Below are positions 1-6,480 of a stretch of DNA of 43,909 bases, piece by piece. The stretch lies in assembly GCA_020027875.1 (NCBI GenBank), contig JAHRHA010000041.1, forward strand, positions 1 to 43,909, given 5' to 3'. Made by a program: the position numbers and the translations under genes. Position 1 is the stretch's first letter; each line of letters starts with the position of its first letter. The notes beneath the pieces are model-generated. The model worked only from the letters and a program-made list of their open reading frames with translations, did no database searches and was not told the DNA's origin. The DNA comes from Micromonosporaceae bacterium (GTDB lineage Bacteria > Actinomycetota > Actinomycetes > Mycobacteriales > Micromonosporaceae).

Positions 1-109
1 GGGTGGCGATCTGCACACCGGCCCGCGCTCCGGCGGCCAGCGCGAACAGCGCATAGAGGCCGATGAGCACGCGGCCTGGTCCGGTGTTGATTGCCCGTGC
101 GGCACTCAC
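1..109 (-). CDS. N-terminal part of a small membrane protein (cut by window edge)
   Basis: Only the first 36 codons lie in the window. The GTG start (109-107) overlaps the stop of the upstream membrane protein gene as GTGA, a strong sign of translational coupling. The visible peptide starts VSAARAINTGPGRVLIGLY and runs into a hydrophobic Ala/Leu-rich stretch, LYALFALAAGARAGVQIAT, which looks like a first transmembrane helix. No family can be named from this fragment. The coupling to a four-helix membrane protein suggests the two are made in step and may act together, but this is inference. Confidence 0.7.
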   Translation of the reverse strand, partial: MSAARAINTGPGRVLIGLYALFALAAGARAGVQIAT

Positions 110-468
110 CGTGGCAGCGCCCAGACCTGCTGCAGCCGTAGCGTCAGGACTGCCACCACCACGGCACCGGCACCGGCGATCACCGAGCCCCAGCGGGTGC
201 GCTCCATGAAGGACAGCACCACCGCGACCGGCACAACGACAACCGACGTGGCGAGGTAGCCGACGAAGGTGGCGAACTCCTCCGGCCGATCGCCGCCGCC
301 GATGCGAACCAACGCCACGGTCGCCTGGGCGAGGAGGGCGACCTCCACCACGACGAGCCCGGCCAGGTGAGTCATGCCTATCCAGCGGTCGCGAGCCGCC
401 GCAACGAAGCACCACCCGGCGACGAGCAGGGATGCGATCATGATGGTGACGGCGAGGCCCCAGTACAC
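106..468 (-). CDS. Small integral membrane protein, four predicted TM helices
   Basis: A 120-residue hydrophobic protein with four likely membrane segments, beginning near VYWGLAVTIMIASLL, MTHLAGLVVVEVALLAQAT, FVGYLATSVVVVPVAVVL and VIAGAGAVVVAVLTL, joined by short charged loops. An ATG exists further upstream at 567, but that would run under the start of the divergent racemase gene and add a hydrophilic Arg/Pro-rich tail. The GTG at 468, just before the first helix, is therefore preferred, though its ribosome-binding site is weak. The stop overlaps the next start as GTGA. I do not recognise a family; function unknown. Confidence 0.65.
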   Translation of the reverse strand: MYWGLAVTIMIASLLVAGWCFVAAARDRWIGMTHLAGLVVVEVALLAQATVALVRIGGGDRPEEFATFVGYLATSVVVVPVAVVLSFMERTRWGSVIAGAGAVVVAVLTLRLQQVWALPR

Positions 469-556
469 GGGCAGGAGCCTAGCGGCCGGCCTATGCTGGC
501 GCAGCGTCGCCCATCGGGAGTCTCGCCCAGAGGGAGCGTCGCCCAGAGGGGGCCAC

Positions 557-1585
557 GTGATCACCACCGTCGACTACCACACCGCAGGCGAGCCGTTCCG
601 GATCGTCACCGCGGGCGCGCCCGACATCCCCGGCTCGACGGTGCTCGAGCGTCGCGAGGCCGCGATCGCGGGGCCGGCCGACCGGTTGCGCGCGCTGCTC
701 TGCAACGAGCCGCGCGGCCACGCGGACATGTACGGCTGCTTCCTGGTGCCGCCGGACGACGCCGGGGCCCTGCTCGGCACGCTCTTCTGGCACAAGGACG
801 GCTTCTCGACCGCGTGCGGTCACGGCACGATCGCGCTGGGCGCGTACGCGATCGACGCGGGCCTGGTCTCGGCACCCGACGACGGTGCGGTGGAGGTCGT
901 GATCGACGTGCCGAGCGGCCGCGTGACGGCGCGGGCCGAGCGGGTCGCCGGGCGTACCCGCTCGGTCGCGTTCCGCAATGTCCCCGCCTATCCGCTATCG
1001 CGCGCCGTGCCCGTCGCGACCAGCGGCGGCGAGATCAGTGTCGATCTTTCGTACGGCGGGGCCGGCTACGCCTCGGCCCGGGCGGCCGACCTCGGCCTCG
1101 CGGTCACGCCAGCGCACTTGACCGACCTGATCAGGCTCGGCCGCGAGATCCGCGACTCGCTCAACGCGACGGGCGCCGCGCGGCACCCCACCGATCCACG
1201 CCTGTCCGGCGTCTACGGCACGATCTGGTTCGACGACCTCGGGGCCACGTCCGGAGCGTCGTCCGGCGGGGCTACGTCGGCTGTGGTGCACCAGCGCAAC
1301 TGCACAGTCTTCGCCGACGGCGAGGTCGATCGATCGCCGTGCGGCTCGGGGACAAGCGCACGCCTCGCACTGCTCCACGCCGACGGCGCTCTCCCGGCCG
1401 GCACGGTCCTGCGCCACGACAGCATCATCGGGACCACGTTCCTAGGCCACGTGGTGGCCGAGGTCGACTACGACGGGCGGGCGGCCGTCGTGACCGAGGT
1501 GGCGGGCAACGCGTACCGGACCGGGCAGCACACATTCACCGTGGATCCGGACGACCCGCTGGGCGACGGGTTCCAGCTCCGATGA
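557..1585 (+). CDS. Proline racemase / hydroxyproline epimerase family enzyme
   Basis: A 342-residue cytoplasmic enzyme of the proline racemase superfamily, which uses two cysteines to exchange the alpha proton of proline or hydroxyproline without cofactor. Both are present: Cys87 in ACGHG and Cys262 in DRSPCGSGTSAR. Dehydratase members of the family usually have another residue at one of these sites, so racemase or 4-hydroxyproline 2-epimerase activity is favoured over trans-3-hydroxyproline dehydratase. The N-terminus TTVDYHTAGEPFRIV is typical. GTG 557 is chosen because AGAGGGGG lies just upstream; the longer frame from 374 adds 61 low-complexity residues. The next gene is an ornithine-cyclodeaminase-family protein, often a pyrroline-2-carboxylate reductase, which suggests a small (hydroxy)proline pathway. 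Substrate cannot be set from sequence. Confidence 0.88.
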   Translation: MITTVDYHTAGEPFRIVTAGAPDIPGSTVLERREAAIAGPADRLRALLCNEPRGHADMYGCFLVPPDDAGALLGTLFWHKDGFSTACGHGTIALGAYAIDAGLVSAPDDGAVEVVIDVPSGRVTARAERVAGRTRSVAFRNVPAYPLSRAVPVATSGGEISVDLSYGGAGYASARAADLGLAVTPAHLTDLIRLGREIRDSLNATGAARHPTDPRLSGVYGTIWFDDLGATSGASSGGATSAVVHQRNCTVFADGEVDRSPCGSGTSARLALLHADGALPAGTVLRHDSIIGTTFLGHVVAEVDYDGRAAVVTEVAGNAYRTGQHTFTVDPDDPLGDGFQLR

Positions 1586-1588
1586 GTC

Positions 1589-1594
1589 TACAGT
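1589..1594 (+). promoter_or_regulatory. Candidate -10 box for a leaderless transcript
   Basis: TACAGT fits the actinobacterial TANNNT -10 pattern and ends six bases before the ATG at 1601, the spacing expected for a leaderless mRNA. No convincing -35 hexamer was seen, and it lies just past the stop of the racemase gene (1585). Confidence 0.4.
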
Positions 1595-1603
1595 AGAGCG
1601 ATG

Positions 1604-1635
1604 ATGCAGCGGATCGACGATGCAGCGGATTGACG
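1604..1635 (+). repeat. 16-bp tandem duplication across the start codon of the next gene
   Basis: ATGCAGCGGATCGACG (1604-1619) is followed directly by ATGCAGCGGATTGACG (1620-1635), 15 of 16 bases identical. Sixteen is not a multiple of three, so translation from the first ATGs (1601 or 1604) reads MQRIDDAAD and stops at TGA 1631-1633. Only the second copy opens the long frame. The first copy is thus a dead-end mini-ORF that looks like the original start displaced by a recent duplication. Confidence 0.85.
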
Positions 1636-2540
1636 AGGTTGCGTTGCGGGCGGCGCTGCCGTACCCGGACGCCGTCGCGGCCCTCGCCGACGCGGTGACC
1701 AATCCGGGCACGACGGCGGGTACCCCGCCGCGCCAGATCATCGACACGGCCGCGGGACAGCTGCTCCTCATGCCGGCGGAGATTGCCCCGTACGTGGGCG
1801 TCAAGGTCGTCACGGTTGCACCCGGCAACCCGGTGCTCGGGCTTCCTCGGATCAACGGGGTATACCTGCTATTCGACTCGGCCACGCTGGTGCCCGTGGC
1901 GCAGTTCGACGCTGCGGCACTCACCGCCGTGCGTACCGCGGCCGTGTCGGCGCTGGCGGTCGACCGGCTGGCCCCGGCCGAGGCCAGCCGGCTTGTCGTC
2001 TTCGGCGCCGGTCCGCAGGCGATCGCCCACGTCGAGGCGATCGCAGCGGTGCGCCAACTGCGATCGGTACGCGTCGTCACCCGGACGCCCGATCGTGCCC
2101 CCGCCGTTGTCGAGTGGGCGCTGCGGTTGGGCCTCGCCGCCTCCGCTGGATCGCCCGATTCCATCGCCGACGCGGACCTCGTCGCCTGCTGCACGACCGC
2201 GCGCCAGCCGCTCTTCGACTCGTCGCGGCTTCTGGCCGAGGCGACCGTGGTGGCGGTCGGCTCGCACGAGCCCGACGCACGGGAACTGGACGCGGCGCTG
2301 GTGCGCCAGGCGACCGTCGTGGTGGAGAGCCGGGCCAGCGCCGCGACCGCCGGCGACCTGGTGCTGGCGGGTGACCCGGCCGAGTTGGTCGCGGGCGACC
2401 TGGCTGACCTGGTGGCCGGTCGGGTCACACCGGCGTCCGGACGGCCGCGGGTATTCAAGAGCGTGGGTGAGGCGTGGGAGGACCTAGTCGTGGCCGCCGC
2501 TGCCTACACCCGGGTCTCGGCCGTCAGCCAGGACAGGTAG
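1620..2540 (+). CDS. Ornithine cyclodeaminase / mu-crystallin family protein
   Basis: A 306-residue NAD(P)-dependent protein of the ornithine cyclodeaminase family. The conserved active-site lysine region is VGVKVVTV (Lys62), followed by LTAVRTAAVSALA (101-113), the Rossmann motif GAGPQA (129-134) and the late GSHEPDARELD motif. Members include ornithine cyclodeaminase, alanine dehydrogenase and delta-1-pyrroline-2-carboxylate or ketimine reductases. With a proline racemase-type gene 34 bp upstream, a pyrroline-2-carboxylate reductase role in (hydroxy)proline use is plausible, but this is inference from context. The start is unusual: ATG 1620 is the second copy of a 16-bp duplication and has no clear Shine-Dalgarno sequence. 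The 3' end overlaps the convergent cutA gene by 37 bp. Confidence 0.88.
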   Translation: MQRIDEVALRAALPYPDAVAALADAVTNPGTTAGTPPRQIIDTAAGQLLLMPAEIAPYVGVKVVTVAPGNPVLGLPRINGVYLLFDSATLVPVAQFDAAALTAVRTAAVSALAVDRLAPAEASRLVVFGAGPQAIAHVEAIAAVRQLRSVRVVTRTPDRAPAVVEWALRLGLAASAGSPDSIADADLVACCTTARQPLFDSSRLLAEATVVAVGSHEPDARELDAALVRQATVVVESRASAATAGDLVLAGDPAELVAGDLADLVAGRVTPASGRPRVFKSVGEAWEDLVVAAAAYTRVSAVSQDR

Positions 2541-2830
2541 GAAGTGTTGCCCGCCGACACAGGCGTGCACAGGATCTCCGGCACCTGGTAGCTGTGGTGG
2601 CTGCGGATGTGGGCCTCCAGCTCCGCGTACCGGTCGGTGGTGGTCTTGAAGAGGACCTGCCACTCCTCGGCCGACTCGACCGCGCCCTGCCACCAGTACG
2701 TGCTCGTGATGGGGCCAACGACCTGCGCACAGGCGGCGAGGCGGGCCTCAACGGCGCCGCGGCCGAGTAGGTCGGCCGCCTCGCGGGATGCAACCGTCGT
2801 GATCACCTGGCAGCACGGGTACTCACTCAC
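2504..2830 (-). CDS. cutA: CutA-type divalent cation tolerance protein
   Basis: A 108-residue CutA1 homologue, a small trimeric cytoplasmic protein of the ferredoxin-like/PII-like fold, linked to divalent metal tolerance in Escherichia coli; its function in most bacteria is unclear. Family hallmarks are TTVASREAADLLGRGAV, ARLAACAQVVGPITSTYWW, the EEWQVLFKTT strand and HSYQVPEIL near the C-terminus. The frame is open back to 2887, but GTG 2830 gives the usual CutA length and removes a Cys-rich non-conserved leader. It converges on the cyclodeaminase-family gene with overlapping 3' ends and is divergent from the NmrA-like gene, with about 50 bp between starts. Confidence 0.9.
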   Translation of the reverse strand: MSEYPCCQVITTVASREAADLLGRGAVEARLAACAQVVGPITSTYWWQGAVESAEEWQVLFKTTTDRYAELEAHIRSHHSYQVPEILCTPVSAGNTSYLSWLTAETRV

Positions 2831-2880
2831 CCGGCCAGTCTGGCGCATGCACGTCTGGGTCACATGACATTCTGGGCTAC

Positions 2881-3762
2881 ATGACATCGAGTGACCTCAT
2901 TGGCGTGACCGGCGCGACCGGAGGGCTCGGCGGACGGGTCGCCCGACGACTCGCCGAGCGCGGCGTCGCGCAGCGGCTGATCGTGCGTGACCCCACGCGC
3001 GCTCCCGACCTGCCGACGGCATCCGTTGCGGTGGCGTCCTACGTCGACGGCGGCGCCATGCGCTCGGCACTGACCGGCGTATCGACGCTGTTGCTCGTCT
3101 CGGCCTCGGAGTCCGCCGACCGGATGCGGCACCATCGGTCCGCGGTCGACGCAGCGGTCGCGGCTGGGGTGAGCCACATCGTCTACGTGTCGTTTCTCGC
3201 GGCGGCCGAAGACGCGACGTTCACCCTCGCCCGACACCACTGGCAGACCGAGGAGCACATCCGGGCCAGCGGCGTGCGGTACACGTTCCTCCGCGACAGC
3301 CTCTACCTCGACGCGTTCCCAACCTGGGTCGGTTCCGATGGCGCGCTTCGCGGCCCGGCCGCCGACGGGCACGTCGCCGCCGTGACTCGCGATGACATCG
3401 CGGACGCGGCGGTGCAGGTGCTCTTCGCGGACACGGGTGAGCACGCCGGGCGCGCCTACGACCTCACCGGTCCCGAGGCGGTGACCCTGCACGATATGGC
3501 CGAGGTGATGTCTGAGGCGAGCGGGCGAAGCATCACGTATGTACCGGAGACCCTGGCCGAGGCGTACGCGTCGCGGGCGCACTACGGCGCGCCGGATTGG
3601 CAGGTTGACGCTTGGGTGAGCACGCACGCCGCGATTGCCGCCGGTGAGTTGGATGTCGTCAGCGACCACATCGGCACGTTGGCCGGGCACCCGCCGATGG
3701 GACTCGCGGGGTATCTCGCGGCGAATCCCGACGCCGTCGAGCGGCTGCGCCGGTCGGGTTGA
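2881..3762 (+). CDS. NmrA-like / atypical SDR NAD(P)H oxidoreductase
   Basis: A 293-residue protein with an N-terminal nucleotide-binding glycine motif TGATGGLG (residues 10-17) and the layout of atypical short-chain dehydrogenases of the NmrA/QorB (quinone oxidoreductase 2) type: STLLLVSASE, HIVYVSFLAAAED, then a C-terminal substrate domain with YTFLRDSLYLDAFPTW and DLTGPEAVTLHDMAEV. It binds NAD(P)H and may reduce quinones or sense redox state; the substrate is unknown. ATG 2881 follows a direct repeat of ACATGACAT and has no good Shine-Dalgarno sequence. Its stop TGA (3760-3762) is formed inside the first unit of a 14-bp tandem repeat shared with the convergent gene. Confidence 0.85.
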   Translation: MTSSDLIGVTGATGGLGGRVARRLAERGVAQRLIVRDPTRAPDLPTASVAVASYVDGGAMRSALTGVSTLLLVSASESADRMRHHRSAVDAAVAAGVSHIVYVSFLAAAEDATFTLARHHWQTEEHIRASGVRYTFLRDSLYLDAFPTWVGSDGALRGPAADGHVAAVTRDDIADAAVQVLFADTGEHAGRAYDLTGPEAVTLHDMAEVMSEASGRSITYVPETLAEAYASRAHYGAPDWQVDAWVSTHAAIAAGELDVVSDHIGTLAGHPPMGLAGYLAANPDAVERLRRSG

Positions 3763-3836
3763 GAGCGTCGGGTTGAGAGCGTCAGGCTGAGAGCGTCAGG
3801 CTGAGAGCGTCATGCTGAGAGCGTCAGGCTGAGCTC
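3753..3836. repeat. 14-bp minisatellite, six units, between convergent genes
   Basis: Six direct copies of a 14-bp unit lie end to end: GTCGGGTTGAGAGC twice, then GTCAGGCTGAGAGC variants. Each unit has TGA on the plus strand and TCA (TGA on the minus strand), and since 14 is not divisible by three, the array closes all frames on both strands. It supplies the stop codon of the NmrA-like gene (3760-3762) at one end and of the DUF5990 gene (3826-3824) at the other. Confidence 0.92.
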
Positions 3837-4285
3837 CGGCTGCCGAAGCCGATCCGCCAGGTGACCCAGGGTGGGCGCACCGACGCGGCCAACGGCCGCC
3901 CGCGGGTGTCGGTGAGCTCGAGCACGGCCTGGATCTTCTTCGCGGCGAGCACACTCTCCGCCGAGGTGTACTCGACCAAGGGCGCGAGATGAAGCTTGAG
4001 CCTACGAAACATGGCGAACGTCCCTTCGTCGTCGACCTCGCCCCAGCTGAGGTACACGAAGCGTTCGCCGCGCCGTCCTTGCACGTACGGCCCGCGGAAG
4101 TCGAGCTGACCGTCCTCGCCGTCGACGACGTCGAGGTCGATGTCGAAGACAGCATCGACGGCGTCCCCGATGACCAACCCGACGACCTCGGCACCCCGCT
4201 GGACGCCGACGTGGATCCCGCTTCGGCCTGACCAGGTCGATCCGGGCAAGCGGCGGCCGATGATGCGCAGGTGCACCGCCGTCAT
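3824..4285 (-). CDS. DUF5990 family protein
   Basis: A 153-residue cytoplasmic protein matching the DUF5990 pattern: HLRIIGRRLPGSTW at the N-terminus, IHVGVQRGAEVVGLVIGDA, DFRGPYVQGRRGERFVYLSW and GTFAMFRRLKLHLA. The family is of unknown function and common in actinobacteria; no catalytic residues are known to me. ATG 4285 is chosen over longer frames because AGGGGG sits about seven bases upstream. The C-terminal residues SRSSA and the stop come from the edge of the 14-bp tandem repeat, so the natural end may have been altered. Confidence 0.8.
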   Translation of the reverse strand: MTAVHLRIIGRRLPGSTWSGRSGIHVGVQRGAEVVGLVIGDAVDAVFDIDLDVVDGEDGQLDFRGPYVQGRRGERFVYLSWGEVDDEGTFAMFRRLKLHLAPLVEYTSAESVLAAKKIQAVLELTDTRGRPLAASVRPPWVTWRIGFGSRSSA

Positions 4286-4594
4286 CACCACCCCCTGTTG
4301 GGCACCTCCGCCGGCTCCTCCGGTTCGGCGGCGCACCCAGCCCCCTGTTGAGGCTTCGTCACCGACGGGTCCGTGTCAAGCAGGTGAACGGCGCGCGTTG
4401 ACCGAACGGGCGCGCGGTGAATAGGGGCGCGTCGAGCCCCGTCGATCAAGGGCATAGTCGCGTGCTCGAAGATCAAACCACGCGGCTCCGCCCTAGATCG
4501 ACGAGAGCTCAGGGTTCTGTGCTGCGTCCAACCCCCGGATAGCCGTATTGTGGTCCGCACAGGGCTATTCGGTGGTCGGTTGGAGCTGGTTCGT
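4286..4594. other. Divergent intergenic region between DUF5990 and cold-shock genes
   Basis: About 310 bp with no convincing gene. It holds a family A palindromic element (4440-4505) and, at 4545-4550, TATTGT, a possible -10 box for the cold-shock gene. The rest is GC-rich with no feature I can name. Confidence 0.6.
4440..4505 (+). repeat. Family A palindromic element, copy 1
   Basis: A 66-nt imperfect inverted repeat. The left arm starts CGTCGATCAAGGGC and the right arm ends GCCCTAGATCGACGAG, around a centre with AGATCAA. It aligns without gaps to copy 2 (20843-20908), 53 of 66 bases identical, and to the reverse complement of copy 3 (27939-28004). Unlike the other two copies it does not abut a gene 3' end. 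Confidence 0.85.
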
Positions 4595-5011
4595 GTGGCG
4601 GTTACTGGTCGGATTGTGCAGTTCAACAAGACCCGGGGATACGGGTTCATCGCTCCAGACGGCGGTGGCGATGACGTATTCCTGCACATGGAGGAACTCA
4701 AGGCGCACGCGCAGACAGCTCGAGCTGGGATGCGGGTGCAGTTCGAGGTCATGGAAGGTCAGCGTGGTCTCAAGGCCTACGACGTCAAGGTGCTCGATGC
4801 ACCTCCGTCATCCGCGGTCCCGAGGGGAGACTGGGACGACGAAGACGGGCTGGACGACGACCTGTCCGACGTGATCCCCGCGGCCGAGTACACCCAGGAG
4901 ATCACCGACGTGCTCATCGCGGTGTCCCCCGCTGTCACCGCCGCACAGATCGTGGAGATACGCCAACGACTGGTCGCTTCTGCGCGAAGGCGCGGCTGGC
5001 TCCAGGACTGA
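4595..5011 (+). CDS. Cold-shock-domain protein with C-terminal extension
   Basis: A 138-residue protein whose first 68 residues form a cold-shock domain: GRIVQFNKTRGYGFIAP carries the RNP1 motif (14-20) and DDVFLHM the RNP2 motif (about 27-32). Such domains bind single-stranded RNA or DNA and act as RNA chaperones. A linker with an acidic run (DWDDEDGLDDDLSDV) leads to a helical tail, TAAQIVEIRQRLVASARRRGW, ending basic. CspA proteins stop at about 70 residues; longer forms are known in actinobacteria. GTG 4595 is chosen because GGAG lies nine bases upstream and the domain starts directly after it; the frame extends to 4550. It converges on the wall hydrolase gene. Confidence 0.87.
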   Translation: MAVTGRIVQFNKTRGYGFIAPDGGGDDVFLHMEELKAHAQTARAGMRVQFEVMEGQRGLKAYDVKVLDAPPSSAVPRGDWDDEDGLDDDLSDVIPAAEYTQEITDVLIAVSPAVTAAQIVEIRQRLVASARRRGWLQD

Positions 5012-5045
5012 CGCGCCCCAGGACCGCCGCGCACCCAGCGTCAGT
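5007..5045. terminator. Inverted repeat spanning both stop codons of convergent genes
   Basis: ACTGACGC (5007-5014) and GCGTCAGT (5038-5045) are a perfect 8-bp inverted repeat with a 23-nt spacer. The left arm contains the cold-shock stop TGA (5009-5011) and the right arm the hydrolase stop (5043-5041). It could act as a bidirectional terminator; there is no T-run. Confidence 0.5.
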
Positions 5046-6060
5046 ACATCGATAGGTGGACGTGGTTGGTGTGGTCGGCCGACGGGCTGCCGCCTCCGCT
5101 ATAGGAACGCCACCCCGACCCGGGCAACCAGATCTGGCGGAACCAGATCACATAGAGCACGCCGAGCCGGCTCGCGTTGCGGATGAAGTACGTGGCCAGA
5201 TTGTTACCGTACGCACGATCACCGCCCGTCGCCGTGCCCCCGAAGCCGCCTTTCTGCGCGGCGAAGTCGCAGGCGCGACCCTTGGGGTGCTCACCGGAGC
5301 CACCGGCCCGGTAGCATGAGACATATCGGGTGAATCCGGCGGCCTTCGCCTGGTTGAGCGCATGCAACGTCCGCGGCGTGATGCAGCCGCTCGTCGTCGG
5401 GTCGTTGAGGCTGCATGACTCCCTCGGCCAGGACCCGTCTGCATTTCGCCGGGCGGGCGCGGCCTGAGATGAGTTGGAACTGGTGAACCCGCTCGTTACC
5501 TGACCACCACCCGCCGTACGCAGAGCCTTCTCGGCCTGTTCCTTACGCTCGGCCATGACGGAGAGCTGCGCCCGCTGCTGCTTGACCTCGGTGTCGATCG
5601 CCGCCTTGGCTGCGGCAACCCGCTCCCGGGTCGACGTGAGTTCGCGCACCTGGGCGTCCTCGCTCGTGGCTACCGCGTTCAACAGGGTGACCCGGTCGAT
5701 GAAGATATCGGGCGAGCCGCTGTTCAGAACCCCGGCGAGAGGGCCGAGACCACCGGACATGTAAGCGGCCACGGCGATCTCGTCGACGGCCTCGGACTGC
5801 GAACTCAGTTCGAGCTCGACCGTTTGAAGCTGACCGGTAAGCTGTTTTTGGCGGATCTTGGAGGCGTCCAACCGAGCCTTGGCGTCGAGGTAGCCTCTCG
5901 AGGCCGCGTCAAGCTGCTCCATCAGGGAGGCCGTCCCACCTTCGCCGTCGGTGCCCGGGTCGGCGGAGGCCGGTGTGGCGACAGCCACGATGCCCACCAG
6001 ACCGACGAGTACTGCCAGGGTCAAGACGACGTAGCGGCGAACGGCTGCGTCGGAGCGCAA
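5041..6060 (-). CDS. Secreted coiled-coil protein with M15-like / ARB_07466-type hydrolase domain
   Basis: A 339-residue exported protein. Residues 1-33 form a signal peptide (RRYVV, a long hydrophobic core, cleavage after PASA). Residues about 45-185 are a long coiled coil of the type found before NlpC/P60 and other wall-hydrolase domains. The C-terminal domain (about 210-339) has GEHPKGRACDF (His258, Asp265) and NHVHLS (His333, His335), the spacing of the zinc site in M15-like peptidases; four cysteines (in ESCSL, SGCIT, VSCYR, RACDF) could form disulfides outside the cell. It probably cuts or remodels peptidoglycan. TTG 6060 is the start: GGAAGGA lies upstream, and the region before it is a c-di-AMP riboswitch, not protein. 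The frame open to 6333 is therefore artefactual. Confidence 0.85.
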   Translation of the reverse strand: MRSDAAVRRYVVLTLAVLVGLVGIVAVATPASADPGTDGEGGTASLMEQLDAASRGYLDAKARLDASKIRQKQLTGQLQTVELELSSQSEAVDEIAVAAYMSGGLGPLAGVLNSGSPDIFIDRVTLLNAVATSEDAQVRELTSTRERVAAAKAAIDTEVKQQRAQLSVMAERKEQAEKALRTAGGGQVTSGFTSSNSSQAAPARRNADGSWPRESCSLNDPTTSGCITPRTLHALNQAKAAGFTRYVSCYRAGGSGEHPKGRACDFAAQKGGFGGTATGGDRAYGNNLATYFIRNASRLGVLYVIWFRQIWLPGSGWRSYSGGGSPSADHTNHVHLSMY

Positions 6061-6074
6061 GAATCCTGTTCCTT

Positions 6075-6200
6075 CCGGTCGGCCGCCGACCGGGTTAGCT
6101 GACGGGTTCGGGGCGGAAGTACCCCTACCGCTTTGTGCGGATTCACCCCAGTTGCATGGGTCCCCGGCTCGCCCATAGGCGATTAGGCGGCGGCTCCCGG
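6075..6200 (-). ncRNA. c-di-AMP riboswitch (ydaO/yuaA type)
   Basis: On the minus strand the leader carries the conserved ydaO core, including AACCCGTCAGCTAACC (plus 6109-6094), GGGACCCATGCAACTGGGGT and GGGTACTTCCGCCCCGAA. An outer stem can form between GCCGCCGCC (6194-6186) and GGCGGC (6087-6082). Directly downstream, CCGGTCGG and CCGACCGG (plus 6075-6093) form a hairpin that uses the same bases as the 3' side of that stem and touches the Shine-Dalgarno GGAAGGA (6076-6070). Ligand binding could thus switch access to the ribosome-binding site; this mechanism is inference. The ydaO class binds c-di-AMP and often precedes wall-remodelling genes in actinobacteria, as here. Confidence 0.9.
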
Positions 6201-6338
6201 TGCCGGGGGACGGCACCGTGGGGGAGGCCAGTCCAGAGCCTAGCCGACGTTCGCGGCGATGCGCGATTCGATCTCGCGGAAACCGGGTCGCCGCTTGGGT
6301 ACCCGAGGCCGAACCAAGAGTTGTTCCGAACACTGGTT

Positions 6339-6461
6339 CACCGCCAGACCACTGCGGTCGCGGTCATGACGCCGGGGAGCAACGCGTCCGCGATCGCGCT
6401 CTACCGGCCGTCTGGCTTCGCGATCATCGGGCAGCAGGTCGCGCTGCGCCGGCGGCGCTAG
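6339..6461 (+). pseudogene. Relic of a GNAT acetyltransferase C-terminus
   Basis: The plus frame ending at 6461 reads TAVAVMTPGSNASAIALYRP then SGFAIIGQQVALRRRR. This matches the C-terminal signature of GNAT N-acetyltransferases (V-x-P-x-N-x-x-A-I-x-L-Y-x-x-x-G-F). Upstream there is no acetyl-CoA-binding motif A in any frame, and the frame soon enters the riboswitch region. The remnant of about 40 codons is best read as the tail of a deleted gene. Confidence 0.6.
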
Positions 6462-6480
6462 CGTCGGCATCCCCGCCGGT

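Noticed and set aside
367..1596. Long plus-strand frame of about 409 codons over the racemase gene
   Set aside because: Arg/Pro-rich shadow of a high-GC gene in another frame; no family motif, while the overlapping frame has the full racemase signature.
1442..2458. Long minus-strand frame opposite the cyclodeaminase-family gene
   Set aside because: Ser/Ala/Thr-rich antisense shadow with no start signal or motif.
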